From CAZKTS01 sp964555735 (GTDB lineage: Bacteria > Actinomycetota > Acidimicrobiia > IMCC26256 > PALSA-555), in assembly GCA_964555735.1 (NCBI GenBank), contig CAZKTS010000108.1:1-40504 (forward strand): a stretch of 40,504 bases of DNA. Reading direction: 5' to 3'. Each line of letters starts with the position of its first letter. The stretch's first letter is position 1. The position numbers and the translations under genes were made by a program. Below, in pieces: positions 27,290 through 34,873 of the stretch. The notes under the pieces were generated by a model. That model saw nothing but the letters and a program-made list of their open reading frames with translations, did not search any database and was not told where the DNA came from.

Positions 27290-27359
27290 GCACGTCGCAG
27301 ATCAGCGAGGAGCGTCCCGAAGGGCAGCGCCGGGTATCCCGGCGCTGAGCGACGAGCGA
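27290..27359. repeat. Hairpin repeat, copy 2
   Basis: Same plan as copy 1, with CCC-gaa-GGG and GCGCCGGG-tat-CCCGGCGC (27327-27345). Where the arms differ from copy 1, both sides change together, so the stems are kept. Ends just before the promoter of the rhodanese-MoeB gene. Confidence 0.8.
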
Positions 27360-27370
27360 GTCAGGCGGGG

Positions 27371-27399
27371 TTGGGAATATCTGACCCTTCAGGTAGCAT
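27371..27399 (+). promoter_or_regulatory. Promoter of the rhodanese-MoeB gene
   Basis: TTGGGA (27371-27376), a 17-base spacer and TAGCAT (27394-27399), in a locally AT-richer patch. The transcript would have a leader of about 47 bases with AGGAG (27441-27445) before the ATG. Confidence 0.5.
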
Positions 27400-27452
27400 T
27401 TACAACCCCACAGACGATCGAAGACTGCCGATCCCGGCACAGGAGTCCCGTC

Positions 27453-28637
27453 ATGGCCGGCTTCCGCGACCTGCTCGCTGCCGCGAAGCAGAACATCACC
27501 GAGGTTGACCCCGCCACCGCCGAGCCGCGCCTCGGCGAGGCGACGTTCCTCGACGTGCGCGAGCTCGATGAGTACGAGCAGGGCTCGATCCCCGGCGCGG
27601 TGTTCCTTCCACGCGGCCACCTCGAGAGCAAGATCGAGAACACGATCACCGACCGCTCGCAGCCGGTCGTCATCTACTGCGCGAGCGGCGTCCGGTCCGT
27701 CTTCGCCGCGGAGACCCTCCAGCAGCTCGGCTACACCGACGTCGCCTCGATGACCGGCGGCTTCGGCCGCTGGAAGGACGAGGGCCGGCCGTGGACCACG
27801 CCTGCGGTGCTCAACCCCGACCAGCGCGACCGCTACGGGCGCCATCTCCTGCTCCCCGAGGTCGGCACCGCCGGCCAGCAGAAGCTGCTCGAGAGCAAGG
27901 TGCTGCTGCTCGGCGCCGGCGGCCTCGGCTCGCCCGCCGCGCTCTACCTCGCCGCGGCCGGCGTCGGCACGCTCGGCATCGTCGACATGGACGTCGTCGA
28001 CGCGTCCAACCTCCAGCGTCAGATCCTCCACAACATGGATCGGATCGGTGAGCGCAAGGTCGACTCGGCCAAGAAGACGCTCACGCAGCTGAACCCCGAC
28101 GTCGACGTCGTCACCTACGACGTGCGCTTCGGCGCCGACAACGTGCTCGACATCATCGACGGCTACGACGTCATCGTCGACGGCACCGACAACTTCCCGA
28201 CGCGCTACCTCCTCAACGACGCGTCGCTGCTCAAGCGCATCCCGGTGGTGCACGGCTCGATCTTCAGATTCGAGGGTCAGGTCACGGTCTTCCAGCCCTA
28301 CGAAGGCCCGTGCTACCGCTGCCTCCTGCCGGAGCCGCCGCCGCCCGAGCTCGCCCCGAGCTGCGCGGAGGCCGGCGTGCTCGGCGTGCTGCCCGGCATC
28401 ATCGGTTCGATCCAGGCGCTCGAGGCGATCAAGATCATCCTCGACCTCGGCGACTCCCTCGCCGGGCGGCTCCTCGCGTACGACGCGCTCGAGACCAGCT
28501 TCCGCACCTTCAACGTGCGCCGGGACCCGGCGTGCCCCACGTGCAGTGACAGCGCGCCACCGATCGTCATCGCCGAGTACGACGACTTGTGCCTGCCGCA
28601 CGCCGTGCTCGCCGACGGCTCCGTCGCGGGCCACTGA
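27453..28637 (+). CDS. Rhodanese-MoeB/ThiF fusion, sulfur-carrier adenylyltransferase
   Basis: 394 residues; AGGAG lies 7 bases before the ATG. Residues 1-115 form a rhodanese domain with loop Cys76 in IYCASGVRS. Residues 120-365 form a ThiF/MoeB domain with LGAGGLGS (153-160), VDASNLQRQ (182-190), a Cys in SCAEAGVLG (C304) and zinc cysteines C287, C290, C361 and C364. MoeB/MoeZ enzymes adenylate the C-terminal Gly of ubiquitin-like sulfur carriers (MoaD, ThiS, CysO) and the rhodanese part hands on sulfur to give the thiocarboxylate. The rhodanese domain comes first here, opposite to mycobacterial MoeZ. The partner carrier gene is not in the window. Confidence 0.92.
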   Translation: MAGFRDLLAAAKQNITEVDPATAEPRLGEATFLDVRELDEYEQGSIPGAVFLPRGHLESKIENTITDRSQPVVIYCASGVRSVFAAETLQQLGYTDVASMTGGFGRWKDEGRPWTTPAVLNPDQRDRYGRHLLLPEVGTAGQQKLLESKVLLLGAGGLGSPAALYLAAAGVGTLGIVDMDVVDASNLQRQILHNMDRIGERKVDSAKKTLTQLNPDVDVVTYDVRFGADNVLDIIDGYDVIVDGTDNFPTRYLLNDASLLKRIPVVHGSIFRFEGQVTVFQPYEGPCYRCLLPEPPPPELAPSCAEAGVLGVLPGIIGSIQALEAIKIILDLGDSLAGRLLAYDALETSFRTFNVRRDPACPTCSDSAPPIVIAEYDDLCLPHAVLADGSVAGH

Positions 28638-28664
28638 CCCTCCGACGCTGACGCCGGGGCGGCG

Positions 28665-30251
28665 GTGACCGCGCGGGTCCTCGTCGTCGGTCTGGACGCG
28701 GGCGACGGCGACCTCGCCCTGCGACTCGTCACCGACGGACGCCTGCCGAACCTCGCGACGTTGCTCGCCTCCGGCGCGGCGGCGACCTTCGACCAGCCTG
28801 CCGACGCGACGTACATCGGCGCGATCTGGCCGACGCTGATGACGGGTTGCCGGCCCGAGCACCATCGGTATGTGTCGTGGGCTGCGCTCGACCCCGCGTC
28901 GTACGCGGTCGTCGAGCTCGGGAGTGAGCAGATCGCTCGGGCGCCGCTCTGGATGCAGCTCGCGGAGCAGTCGCAGCGGGTCGCGGTCATCGACGTCCCA
29001 CGCTTCTCCGCCTCGCGCGCGCTCGGCCCCGACAGTCTGGAGCTCTACGAATGGGCGAGCCACGACCGCGTCGAGGGCCTGCACTCGTGGCCACCGCACC
29101 TCGTGGACGAGCTCGCAACGACGGTCCCGCGCCCCGAGCTCGGTCGCCCCGCCGATGGCCACCCGCGCGGCTACGCGCCGTGCGACTGGACCCACGGCGG
29201 CCCGACGGGACCGCGAACCCCGGAGCAGCGACGCGCCCTGCGCGACGCGATCCTCGCAAGCGTCGACGCCAAGACTGACCTGTGCGAGCAACTGCTCGAC
29301 CGCGGCGAGTGGGACCTCTTCCTCACCGTCGCGGCCGAGACGCACTGCGCCGGCCACCATCTCTGGGCCGAGCGCACCGACAGCGGCGACGACGATCCGG
29401 TGGTCGCGGTGTACGAGCGCCTCGACGCCAGCCTCGGTCGGCTCGTCGAGGGCGCCGGACCGGACGCGACGACGGTGGTCGTGTTCTCGCACGCCATGAG
29501 CGCGAACCCGGCTCGCGCCGCGGCGCTGGAAGTCGTCCTCGACCGCATCGCGCGCACGTCCGACCCGCGCGCGACTCCGACGGTGGGCGTCGCCAAGTGG
29601 AGCTGGGCGCGCCTGCCGCGTTCACTGCGCCGCCGGCTGCACCCAGCGGTCGCCGGCCTCGCGCGTCGCGCGGCGCGCGGCCGGACGATTCACCCGGACC
29701 CCCCGATCGCCGACCGCGCCAGCCGGCCGTACGCAGGCGCGCCGGGTGCCGCGGCGGTGGCGGGCGTCCGCCTCAACCAGGTCGGCCGGGAGGCGCGCGG
29801 CATCGTCCGGGCCGAGGACCGGGCCGCGACCCTCCGGCTGCTCACCGACCAGCTCCTCGACCTCGTCGACCTCGACACCGGCCGCTCGGCCGTCCGTCGC
29901 GTCGTGGCCGCCGACGACGCTCCCGGCAGCTTCCCCGACGACGGACAGCCGGACCTTCTCGTGGAGTGGGACGACCGAGCCGTCGGCGGTGTCCTCTACT
30001 CACCCGCAGTCGGCATCGTCACCGCAGTGACCACGACCGCGCGCACCGGCGACCACCGCGAGGGCGGAGGGCTGCTCGTGGCGCACGGTCCGGGGATCAC
30101 GCCAAGCGCCAAGCGTCCGAACGTCGGGCCCGAGGACGTCGCCCCGACGATCGCCGCGCTCTGCGGGGTCACGCTGCGCGACGTGGACGGGCGGCCCGTC
30201 CGCGCGCTGCTCAGCGCTGACGCGCGAGCCAGCTCGTCAGCGCCTCATTGA
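28665..30251 (+). CDS. AlkP-superfamily protein, copy 1 of two paralogues
   Basis: 528 residues from a GTG, no signal peptide, hence cytosolic. The start VLVVGLDAGDGDLALRL with Asp11, the strand IWPTLMTG (54-61), WDLFLTVAAETHCAGHHLW (216-234), VVVFSHAMS (271-279) and TGDH with His464 follow the order of metal-binding segments in alkaline-phosphatase-superfamily phosphodiesterases. Some expected ligands differ: ETHCxGH stands for the common ETDxxxH and SH for DH, and no clear Thr/Ser nucleophile stands before the WPT segment. It is clearly paralogous to the gene at 32268, with ETHCxGH at the same residue numbers (225-231). Reaction unknown; phosphodiester, phosphonate or sulfate ester work are possible. 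Its end overlaps the convergent glycosyltransferase gene by 41 bases. Confidence 0.82.
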   Translation: MTARVLVVGLDAGDGDLALRLVTDGRLPNLATLLASGAAATFDQPADATYIGAIWPTLMTGCRPEHHRYVSWAALDPASYAVVELGSEQIARAPLWMQLAEQSQRVAVIDVPRFSASRALGPDSLELYEWASHDRVEGLHSWPPHLVDELATTVPRPELGRPADGHPRGYAPCDWTHGGPTGPRTPEQRRALRDAILASVDAKTDLCEQLLDRGEWDLFLTVAAETHCAGHHLWAERTDSGDDDPVVAVYERLDASLGRLVEGAGPDATTVVVFSHAMSANPARAAALEVVLDRIARTSDPRATPTVGVAKWSWARLPRSLRRRLHPAVAGLARRAARGRTIHPDPPIADRASRPYAGAPGAAAVAGVRLNQVGREARGIVRAEDRAATLRLLTDQLLDLVDLDTGRSAVRRVVAADDAPGSFPDDGQPDLLVEWDDRAVGGVLYSPAVGIVTAVTTTARTGDHREGGGLLVAHGPGITPSAKRPNVGPEDVAPTIAALCGVTLRDVDGRPVRALLSADARASSSAPH

Positions 30252-32178
30252 ACTCGGTCGCGAACTGCTTGCCGAGCATCGGGTCGGCGAAGTTCGCGAG
30301 GCCGTGATCGACGTTGCGCGCCCGCTCCTCGTCGACCGCCGGACCGCCGGCGAGCACTTCGCGCACGTGGGCAACGATGTCGTCGGCCGAGTCGTAGCCG
30401 CGGAAGCCGCTCCCGATCATGCGACGAGCCTCCTCGCGGTTCGGCGCCACGACGCACGCCCCCGCACAGAGCCCCTCGATGATCGAGTTTGGGTTGCCGA
30501 ACGCCTGCCCCGGCTCCAGCGTGTAGACGAGCACCGCCGTGCGCGCGAACAGCTCGAACACCTGGTCGCGCGTGAGGTTGACCTGCAGGAGCGGAGGGTC
30601 CGGCTGCTCCTGGAGGCGCAGCACCAGCTCCGACGGGAGCGACTCGTGCAGGTACGTGGTGCCGATCACGATCCGTCGGTCCACGCCGGGGAGCGCCTCG
30701 AACGCGCCGAGCAGCACGTCCCAGTCCTTCTTGGGCAGCCCCGCCGAGACCGAGAGCACCAGATCGCGCTCGGCCGCGGGCGGCACCAGCGCCTCGTGGG
30801 CGGTGAACAGCGAGGGCAGCGGCCGAACGCCCGGCACGGTCGCGGCGAGATGGGGATAGGCCCACACTCCGATGCACCCGGGCGCGTCCAGGTGCTCGCG
30901 CACGAGATCCGGCGAGAAGTCGAAGGAGTGCGCGCGTACGGCGTACGGCACGCCGCGCGCCTCGAGCGCCGGCCGGGCCGTGCCGGCGAAGGTCGCCCAG
31001 TGGACGAGGACGACGTCGGGACCGAACCGGCTCACCGCCTCGTCGAGATCGGTGAACAGCGGCGCCTCGACCGGCATCGGCGCGGAGCGCTTCCCCTCCG
31101 TGCAGAACGCGACCTCCGCGCCCGATCGCGCCAGCGCTTCGACCTCGTCCGCGATGTAGGTCTCGGTGAGCAGCGGGAACATCGCGTTGTACGCCAGCAC
31201 GCGCAGCGGCCGCTCGGCGCGGAATCGCGTGCGGAGGCGGGCCATCGTCGCCGCCTTCTCGGGACCCTCGGAGATCCGGCCCGGCGCACCGGTGTGGTAG
31301 TTGCTCGCGATCACCGGGATGACACGCGGCTCAGTGCGCGCGGTGAGGCGGACGACGAGGTCCCAGTCGACGAGCATGTCGAGCGAGTCGTCGAAGCGGG
31401 CGCCGGGTGCGGTACGCCGGTGCGCGAGGACCCCCATGTCGATGTAGTTCGCGCGCATCAGCAAGGCCCGGTTGAACGGCGGCAGCGACAGCGTCGGCTC
31501 ACTCGGAGGGTCGGTGTCCGCGGTGCGGCCGTCCTCGATGAGACGAGCGCCGTACCAAACCTGCACCTCGGCATCCGCGCCTGCGGCGTGGACGACGGCG
31601 CGCAGCCACTGCCGGCCCATCGTGTTGTCGTCGTCGCAGTAGGCGACGAGCTCGCCGTTCGCCGCGTCGAGCCCGGTGTTGCGAGCCGCGGAGACGCCGG
31701 CGCCGTTGCTCTCAAGCACCCGGATCCGAGGGTCGTCGGACAGGTCGAGCGTCGCCGGGTCGACGCGGTCGGCCACGACCAGGAGCTCCCAGCGCGGGTA
31801 GCTCTGGGCGAGCACCGACGCGACCGCCCAGGCGAGGAGCGTCGGGCGCTCGCCTCGTGTCGGCATGACGACCGACACGAGGGGCCCGTCGACCAGGTCG
31901 AGCTGCTCCATCCACTGCGTGGTCGTCCAGACCCGCTCGAAGGGCGACGTGGTGAGGCCGACGGCCGTCCGCCGGGTGTCCTCGAGTCCGTCGACCCGGT
32001 GCACCAGGTCCGAGATCTCGCCGGTCATCAGATCGACGCGCCCGGTGGTCACCGGGCCCATGTCGAGCAGGTGCCGGATCCGGTGGACCGTCGCGTGTCG
32101 GATGCCGACGGCCCGCCGATCAGCGTTGAACGCGTCGACCTGCGTGCGCACCCGGCGGCGCCAGCTGCCCTCACTCAT
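30211..32178 (-). CDS. Two-domain glycosyltransferase, GT2 plus GT4-like
   Basis: 655 residues. A helical N-terminal extension (1-97) leads to a GT2 domain: SVVMPTRGERPTLLAWAVAS (102-121), the metal motif YCDDDN (180-185) and DWDLVVRL. From about 332 (RVLAYNAMFPLLTETYIADE) a second, GT4-like domain follows with VRAHSFDFSP, LSVSAGLPKKDW and FGNPNSIIEGLCAGACVVA, which holds the nucleotide-sugar glutamate. Two sugar transfers by one protein are likely. The position usually DDxS in GT2 reads ADRV. The N-terminal extension and GT2 part resemble the gene at 33860. It is transcribed against the AlkP gene beside it. Confidence 0.87.
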   Translation of the reverse strand: MSEGSWRRRVRTQVDAFNADRRAVGIRHATVHRIRHLLDMGPVTTGRVDLMTGEISDLVHRVDGLEDTRRTAVGLTTSPFERVWTTTQWMEQLDLVDGPLVSVVMPTRGERPTLLAWAVASVLAQSYPRWELLVVADRVDPATLDLSDDPRIRVLESNGAGVSAARNTGLDAANGELVAYCDDDNTMGRQWLRAVVHAAGADAEVQVWYGARLIEDGRTADTDPPSEPTLSLPPFNRALLMRANYIDMGVLAHRRTAPGARFDDSLDMLVDWDLVVRLTARTEPRVIPVIASNYHTGAPGRISEGPEKAATMARLRTRFRAERPLRVLAYNAMFPLLTETYIADEVEALARSGAEVAFCTEGKRSAPMPVEAPLFTDLDEAVSRFGPDVVLVHWATFAGTARPALEARGVPYAVRAHSFDFSPDLVREHLDAPGCIGVWAYPHLAATVPGVRPLPSLFTAHEALVPPAAERDLVLSVSAGLPKKDWDVLLGAFEALPGVDRRIVIGTTYLHESLPSELVLRLQEQPDPPLLQVNLTRDQVFELFARTAVLVYTLEPGQAFGNPNSIIEGLCAGACVVAPNREEARRMIGSGFRGYDSADDIVAHVREVLAGGPAVDEERARNVDHGLANFADPMLGKQFATEFNEALTSWLARQR

Positions 32179-32187
32179 GGGCCCAGA

Positions 32188-32193
32188 ACGGTA
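32188..32193 (-). promoter_or_regulatory. -10 box of the two-domain glycosyltransferase gene
   Basis: TACCGT on the minus strand, 9 bases before the ATG at 32178; transcript leaderless or with a leader of a few bases. Confidence 0.4.
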
Positions 32194-32253
32194 CCTGACC
32201 GGCGAGATGCCTTCAGCGCCGCCGCGTCGGTCCGAGGCCCGGGGACACGTCGC

Positions 32254-32259
32254 TACGCT
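32254..32259 (+). promoter_or_regulatory. -10 box of the second AlkP gene (leaderless type)
   Basis: TACGCT, 8 bases before the ATG at 32268. Confidence 0.5.
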
Positions 32260-32267
32260 TCGCAGCC

Positions 32268-33863
32268 ATGCCGGCGCGGGTCCTCTTCGTTGCGTTCGAC
32301 GCGTGCGACGTCGATGCCGCGCGCGGGCTCGCCGCCGCGGGTCGGATGCCGACGCTGCAGTCGCTCCTCGACGACGATGCCACCCTGGCCATCGGCACGG
32401 TCGCGCCGCCCGGCGGCGTCTACGTGAGCGCGATCTGGCCGACGATCGTCACCGCGGTCGGTCCGGAGCACCACGGCTACACCTGCTGGCAGCGCGTGGA
32501 TCCGGCGACCGGCGCCCTCGAGAACACGTCGCCCGCGGAGGTCGCGGCCGAGCCGTTCTGGCTGCCGCTGAGCCGGGCCGGACGACGGGTGGCCCTGCTC
32601 GACATCCCGCACACGTCGCCGCACCCCGACGTCAACGGCATCATGGTCTGCGAGTGGGCCGCCCACGACCGCCACTTCGGGCTCCAGTCGTGGCCACCGT
32701 CGCTGGCGGACGAGCTCGTCGGCCGGTACGGGCTGCACCCGGTCGCCGGGCTCGACCACGACCAGGTGCGCCAGTTCGCACCGTGCGACTGGACCGAGGG
32801 CGGTCCCTACGACCCCCGAACGGTCGAGCAGGAGTCTGCACTGCTCACCGGGATGCTCCGCGGCCTCTCGGCCAAGCGCGCCGCGTCGCTCGACCGCCTG
32901 CGCTCGGAGGACTGGGACCTCTTCGCGGTCGCGTTCGGCGAGACCCACTGCTCCGGCCACCAGTTCTGGCATCTGCACGAGGAGACGCACGAGCTCTTCG
33001 ACCCGGGTCATGCCGAGGTGCTCGGGGACCCCATGGGCGACGTCTACGCCGCGGTCGACGATGCCCTCGCCGCGCACCTGGCCGCCGTCGACGCCGACAC
33101 CGATGTCATCGTGCTGCTCAGCCACGGCATGGGCGCGCACTACACCGGCACTCATCTGCTCGACGGCATCCTCACCCGACTCGACGAGCACGAGGAGATC
33201 GGGCCACGCGGCCGTGTGACCGCACGCGCCGCCAAGCGACTGTGGGGCGCCGTCCCCGTGTCGGCCCGACGCGTCGCCCACCCCGCCGTCGCGCGCGCGG
33301 TGCGCACGGCAACCCGCGGTCGCGCCGGCATCGGTGCGAACCCACCCGACCGGCTCCGCCAGCGCTTCGCCGCCGCCCCCAACAACGACCCCGTCGGGGC
33401 GGTACGCGTCAACCTGGCCGGCCGCGACGAACCCGGTGTGGTGCCGGTCGAGCGGTACGACGCCGTCGTCGACCAGCTCGCCGAAGACCTGCTCGACATC
33501 GTGAACCTCGAGTCGGGCCGTCCGCTCGTCCGCGCGATCGAGCGCGGCACGGACCTCTATCCGCCGTCGACGCCGTGGCTCGCCGACCTCTACGTGCAGT
33601 GGGATCACACCGCCCAGTGCAACGACGTGTACTCACCGAAGATCGGTCGGTTGCGCATCCCGTATCACCACGTTCGCACCGGTGATCACAAGCCGCACGG
33701 CCTCCTGCTCGCCCGCGGCCCGAGCTTCGTCGACCAGGCACCGCTCACCCGCATGCCGGTCACCGGCATCGCGCCGACCATCGCCGCCCTCCTCGACACC
33801 GAGCTCACCGACGTGGATGGTCGGGTGCCCGACGGGCTCCTGCGCGCGCCGAGCAGCGCATGA
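32268..33863 (+). CDS. AlkP-superfamily protein, copy 2 of two paralogues
   Basis: 531 residues, cytosolic. It matches copy 1 along its length: VLFVAFDACDVDAARGL with Asp11, IWPTIVTA (56-63), EWAAHDRHFGLQSWPP (129-144), APCDWTEGGP (171-180), WDLFAVAFGETHCSGHQFW (216-234), LLSHGMG (283-289) with His286, and TGDH with His474. As in copy 1, His227 stands where Asp is usual, Ser precedes the SHG histidine in place of Asp, and no Thr/Ser is seen at the usual nucleophile place (Ser54 is near). Copy 2 keeps more His residues around the site (WHLHEETH at 234-241). The ATGA at 33860-33863 couples it to a GT2 gene, so both products probably act in one pathway. Confidence 0.83.
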   Translation: MPARVLFVAFDACDVDAARGLAAAGRMPTLQSLLDDDATLAIGTVAPPGGVYVSAIWPTIVTAVGPEHHGYTCWQRVDPATGALENTSPAEVAAEPFWLPLSRAGRRVALLDIPHTSPHPDVNGIMVCEWAAHDRHFGLQSWPPSLADELVGRYGLHPVAGLDHDQVRQFAPCDWTEGGPYDPRTVEQESALLTGMLRGLSAKRAASLDRLRSEDWDLFAVAFGETHCSGHQFWHLHEETHELFDPGHAEVLGDPMGDVYAAVDDALAAHLAAVDADTDVIVLLSHGMGAHYTGTHLLDGILTRLDEHEEIGPRGRVTARAAKRLWGAVPVSARRVAHPAVARAVRTATRGRAGIGANPPDRLRQRFAAAPNNDPVGAVRVNLAGRDEPGVVPVERYDAVVDQLAEDLLDIVNLESGRPLVRAIERGTDLYPPSTPWLADLYVQWDHTAQCNDVYSPKIGRLRIPYHHVRTGDHKPHGLLLARGPSFVDQAPLTRMPVTGIAPTIAALLDTELTDVDGRVPDGLLRAPSSA

Positions 33864-34873
33864 CCGACGAGCATCGATCGACGGCTCCCCGCTCGACGGC
33901 CGACCACGTCCGGCGCTGGCGCGAGGAGCGCGGCGAGCTGGGCCTCACACGCGCGACCCTCCAGCGACTGCGCGACGCCCTGGGCGTGGTCGAGCTGTCC
34001 GAGTGGGCCGACGTCACCAACGCGCGGTTCGAGACGGTGGAGCACGACGTCTTCCGTCTCCGCGAGAGCGCCGACGGAACCGAGCGGGCGGTGGCCGTCT
34101 GGGCGTTCATGACGTGGCTCGAGGCCATCGGCGGCGAGACCGACACGCACATCTCCGTGATCACGCCCACGCGCAACCGCCGGCCGTACCTCGAGCGAGC
34201 GATCGCCTCCGTCTTCGCCCAGCAGCACCGCAACCTCGAGCTGATCGTCGTGGACGACGCGAGCGAGGACGACACCCAGCAGATGCTCGCCGCCATCGAG
34301 GATCCGCGGCTTCGCGTCGTCGAGAGTCCGGGCGGCGGACCGTGCGTCGCGCGCAACCTCGGGCTCGACCACGCGACCGGCAGCATCGTTGCGTACCTCG
34401 ACGACGACAACCTCATGCACCCGATGTGGCTGCGTGCCGTCGGCTGGGCGTTCGAACGCAGCCCCGAGGCCGAGCTCCTCTACGGCGCGCGGATCATCGA
34501 CGACGACGAGGCGATCTACGGCCGTGAGGCCGGCGGCTGGCCGATGCTGCTCTTCCGGCGCTTCGACCGCGCCGAGCTCGAGCACACCAATTTGGCCGAC
34601 CAGAACGTCATCGCGCACCGGGCCGGGCTGCCGGACGCTCGGTTCGACGAGACGCTCCGCGAGTACGGCGACTGGGACCTCTTCCTGCGCATGACCGAGC
34701 ACCGCGTGCCGATGGAGCTCCCGGCGATCGCGTGCTGCTACTCCACCGCCGCGCCGGGCCGTCTCACCGGGTCGGCCGAGGGACCGCGCGAGATCGAGCA
34801 CATCCTCGCCAAGGGCGCCGACCCGCCCGCGGGGCCGGTCAGGCCGTCGGCACCGGGACGCGCCGAACCTTGA
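33860..34873 (+). CDS. GT2-family glycosyltransferase with N-terminal helical extension
   Basis: 337 residues. After a helical extension of about 95 residues (LTRATLQRLRDALGVV at 29-44; VAVWAFMTWLEAI at 78-90) comes a GT-A fold: ISVITPTRNRRPYLERAIAS (98-117), VDDAS (131-135), AYLDDDN (178-184) with the metal-binding acids, and YGDWDLFLRM. No membrane helix. The extension matches that of the glycosyltransferase at 30211-32178, so the GT2 parts are paralogues. The donor and acceptor sugars are unknown. Translationally coupled to the AlkP gene upstream; its 3' end overlaps the convergent beta-helix gene by 35 bases. Confidence 0.88.
   Translation: MTDEHRSTAPRSTADHVRRWREERGELGLTRATLQRLRDALGVVELSEWADVTNARFETVEHDVFRLRESADGTERAVAVWAFMTWLEAIGGETDTHISVITPTRNRRPYLERAIASVFAQQHRNLELIVVDDASEDDTQQMLAAIEDPRLRVVESPGGGPCVARNLGLDHATGSIVAYLDDDNLMHPMWLRAVGWAFERSPEAELLYGARIIDDDEAIYGREAGGWPMLLFRRFDRAELEHTNLADQNVIAHRAGLPDARFDETLREYGDWDLFLRMTEHRVPMELPAIACCYSTAAPGRLTGSAEGPREIEHILAKGADPPAGPVRPSAPGRAEP

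Noticed and set aside
27208..27359. CRISPR array
   Set aside because: Only two units, with internal palindromes and no spacer-repeat structure or cas genes.
27245..27508. Small open frame across the hairpin repeats
   Set aside because: It is made mostly of repeat sequence, has no ribosome binding site and runs into the rhodanese-MoeB gene in another frame.
27279..29492. 737-codon open frame on the minus strand
   Set aside because: Antisense of the rhodanese-MoeB and first AlkP genes; no domain seen.
30304..32427. 707-codon open frame on the plus strand
   Set aside because: Antisense of the two-domain glycosyltransferase, which has clear motifs.
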